Of a stretch of 6,184 nt of DNA, positions 5,436 through 6,184 are shown piece after piece. The position numbers and the translations under genes are program-made. The stretch covers positions 1 through 6,184 of the forward strand of contig JACZWF010000096.1 of assembly GCA_022572285.1 (NCBI GenBank). Direction: 5' to 3'. The stretch comes from Nitrososphaerota archaeon (GTDB lineage Archaea; Thermoproteota; Nitrososphaeria; Nitrososphaerales; UBA57). The notes beneath the pieces are model-generated. The model was not told the origin of the DNA and searched no databases. It worked only from the letters and a program-made list of their open reading frames with translations. Position 1 is the first letter of the stretch; each line of letters opens with the position of its first letter.

Positions 5436-5744
5436 CTACCTCCTTTCCTCTCTCAGTATCCTATCAGTCTCGTTCTGAATCCAGTCGTTGGGATATCTAC
5501 CATAGGCGTAGAAGTAGTGAGGTGCCAGAGGACATATCGCCCAAATAACAATTGGGAAGATGGGCCAGGGAAAGGTCAAGACCCCGAGGAATGGTGCAGA
5601 GTAGTACCAAAGTCCTACGAAAAGGGTGTTCACTAATGCATAGACAGTTATGTGCCATCGGAAACTATATCGGGCTTCTGCGATCTCCTGAGCTCTCCAT
5701 CTCTCATTCACGTCAATTCCATCACGGTTGATGACTTGTGACAT
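5436..5744 (-). CDS. 2TM-domain membrane protein
   Basis: A protein of 102 residues matching the 2TM-domain pattern. A charged N-terminal helix (about 13-26, ERWRAQEIAEAR) leads into FRWHITVYALVN and a first membrane helix (28-49). A short aromatic-proline loop (FPWPIFP) precedes a second helix (60-79) with W68 and H76. The tail contains WIQNETDRILREE. The conserved F..H...Y..VN and W.....P..H residues are all present. The family consists of small two-helix membrane proteins, sometimes fused to signalling domains, and its function is poorly defined. The ATG at 5744 has no Shine-Dalgarno sequence and lies about 33 bases from a TATA box, consistent with a near-leaderless transcript. It is the first gene of an operon with the 88-residue membrane protein. 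Confidence 0.8.
   Translation of the reverse strand: MSQVINRDGIDVNERWRAQEIAEARYSFRWHITVYALVNTLFVGLWYYSAPFLGVLTFPWPIFPIVIWAICPLAPHYFYAYGRYPNDWIQNETDRILREERR
5438..5443 (-). promoter_or_regulatory. Shine-Dalgarno site GGAGGT
   Basis: On the minus strand GGAGGT lies 7 bases before the ATG at 5430 and overlaps the stop codon of the preceding 2TM-domain gene. It fixes the start of the 88-residue gene. The first gene of the operon has no such site, matching the common archaeal pattern of a near-leaderless first gene and SD-led internal genes. Confidence 0.75.
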
Positions 5745-5773
5745 ATGATATCCATAACATGTTTACGGTATAT

Positions 5774-5797
5774 GCTTTATACCCCACCTGCGGGGTA
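5774..5797 (-). promoter_or_regulatory. Archaeal promoter (TATA box) with adjoining palindrome
   Basis: On the minus strand TATAAAGC (5774-5781) is preceded by a G-rich stretch in the place of a BRE and lies about 33 bases before the ATG at 5744, which predicts transcription starting within about 10 bases of the start codon. Directly upstream, and sharing two bases with the TATA box, is an inverted repeat TACCCC-6-GGGGTA (5780-5797). A repressor bound there would block TBP/TFB, so it may be an operator. Confidence 0.6.
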
Positions 5798-5806
5798 GGT
5801 ATATAT

Positions 5807-5825
5807 CCCCCGTGAGGAGTGGGGG
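5807..5825. repeat. Inverted repeat CCCCC-9-GGGGG
   Basis: Five-base C and G arms (5807-5811 and 5821-5825) are separated by 9 bases, next to a second TATA-like tract (TATATA, 5800-5805) and the promoter palindrome at 5780-5797. It lies at the left edge of the transporter relic, so it could be a second operator or just G-rich sequence. Confidence 0.3.
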
Positions 5826-5828
5826 CTT

Positions 5829-6184
5829 CAGTATACTCCAGTACACATCTTCGAAGCTTCTTCGTTGGTGGGGAGCTGGTTGATCACAGATGATGGAATT
5901 CTAGTGGACAGGAGAAAGATAGCGTAGGGTTCTCTTACCAGCTAGCAACAAAGCCAAGCGCGCAAGCATCGCGGTCATCTCGCCGCGATCGGAGGGCTGA
6001 TCACTGAGGCTATCTCATTAAGATTACTCTACGGTGGGGCGAAGACGAATCTGAATATTAGGGGAGCTTATTGGCACGTGATTCAGACGTTTGTCGGCAG
6101 TCTGATAATTATCATTGCAAGATAATTGTGAGGTTGTCGTCATAACTTTCACTGGCTTCTCAACCGTACAAATTGAGACAGAAT
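5829..6184 (+). pseudogene. Broken cation diffusion facilitator (CDF) metal-transporter gene, runs off window end
   Basis: One frame reads, in the family's order, ASSLVGSWLITDDGILVD (the TM2 entry, as in GSLALIADAGHxLxD), then after two TAG codons (5925-5927, 5943-5945) and a probable shift LATKPSA, then AAIGGLITEAISLRLL (TM4) and TNLNIRGAYWHVIQTFVGSL (TM5). It hits TAA at 6123-6125. A neighbouring frame continues EVVVITFTGFSTVQIE, matching the usual aaliiyfTGw segment. Intact CDF proteins export Zn, Co, Cd or Mn in exchange for protons. Here about 60 residues (the TM3 region) are missing, the TM5 metal-binding Asp four residues after His is Thr, and the TM2 His is lost. Disruption by stops, a deletion and a frameshift means no functional product. 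An upstream start is not evident. Confidence 0.65.

Noticed and set aside
5397..5636. Plus-strand open frame of 79 codons
   Set aside because: It lies antisense to the 2TM-domain gene, which has clear family residues, a promoter and an operon partner.
5925..5945. Pyrrolysine-style read-through of the two TAG codons
   Set aside because: The frame also lacks a whole membrane segment, ends in TAA soon after TM5 and has lost metal-binding residues, so decay explains the stops better.

Overview
The window looks archaeal, most likely from the Thermoproteota (Nitrososphaeria or Bathyarchaeia type), although no marker gene fixes the lineage. The evidence is a TATA box placed for near-leaderless transcription in front of a 2TM-domain gene, heavy use of AGA/AGG arginine codons, moderate G+C, a large repeat-built surface protein held by a C-terminal membrane anchor, and small zinc-ribbon and CBS proteins. 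No ribosomal RNA, complete tRNA, CRISPR array or intact transposase was found.

Layout. Bases 3-1199 (+) hold the 3' part of an exported, membrane-anchored surface protein. It converges, across a 14-base gap, on a small zinc-ribbon gene (1214-1405, -). The gap region carries overlapping hairpins, one of which resembles a tRNA T-arm. Next is a two-gene minus-strand operon, 1504-3583: a large coiled-coil protein whose end overlaps the start of a small helical protein by 11 bases. Neither is recognised, and this pair is the best candidate here for an undescribed functional unit. Bases 3584-4138 are non-coding and hold six copies of a YCGTCAWW motif, three in each orientation around an AT-rich tract, plus a 14-base palindrome. 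A two-CBS-domain protein follows (4139-4579, -).

From 4580 on, relics and small genes are mixed. Bases 4693-5144 (+) carry an open frame without a start codon that appears to continue in another frame, probably a decayed gene of unknown family. A perfect 11-base-pair hairpin (5127-5150) separates it from a convergent two-gene operon of small membrane proteins (5164-5744, -), transcribed from a recognisable archaeal promoter. Bases 5829 to the window end (+) hold a broken cation diffusion facilitator (CDF) metal transporter with two in-frame TAG codons, a large internal deletion and a frameshift.

No single pathway ties these genes together. The right half reads as a region accumulating decayed genes around small intact operons. 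The left half has a surface protein and an uncharacterised coiled-coil operon with an elaborate upstream region.
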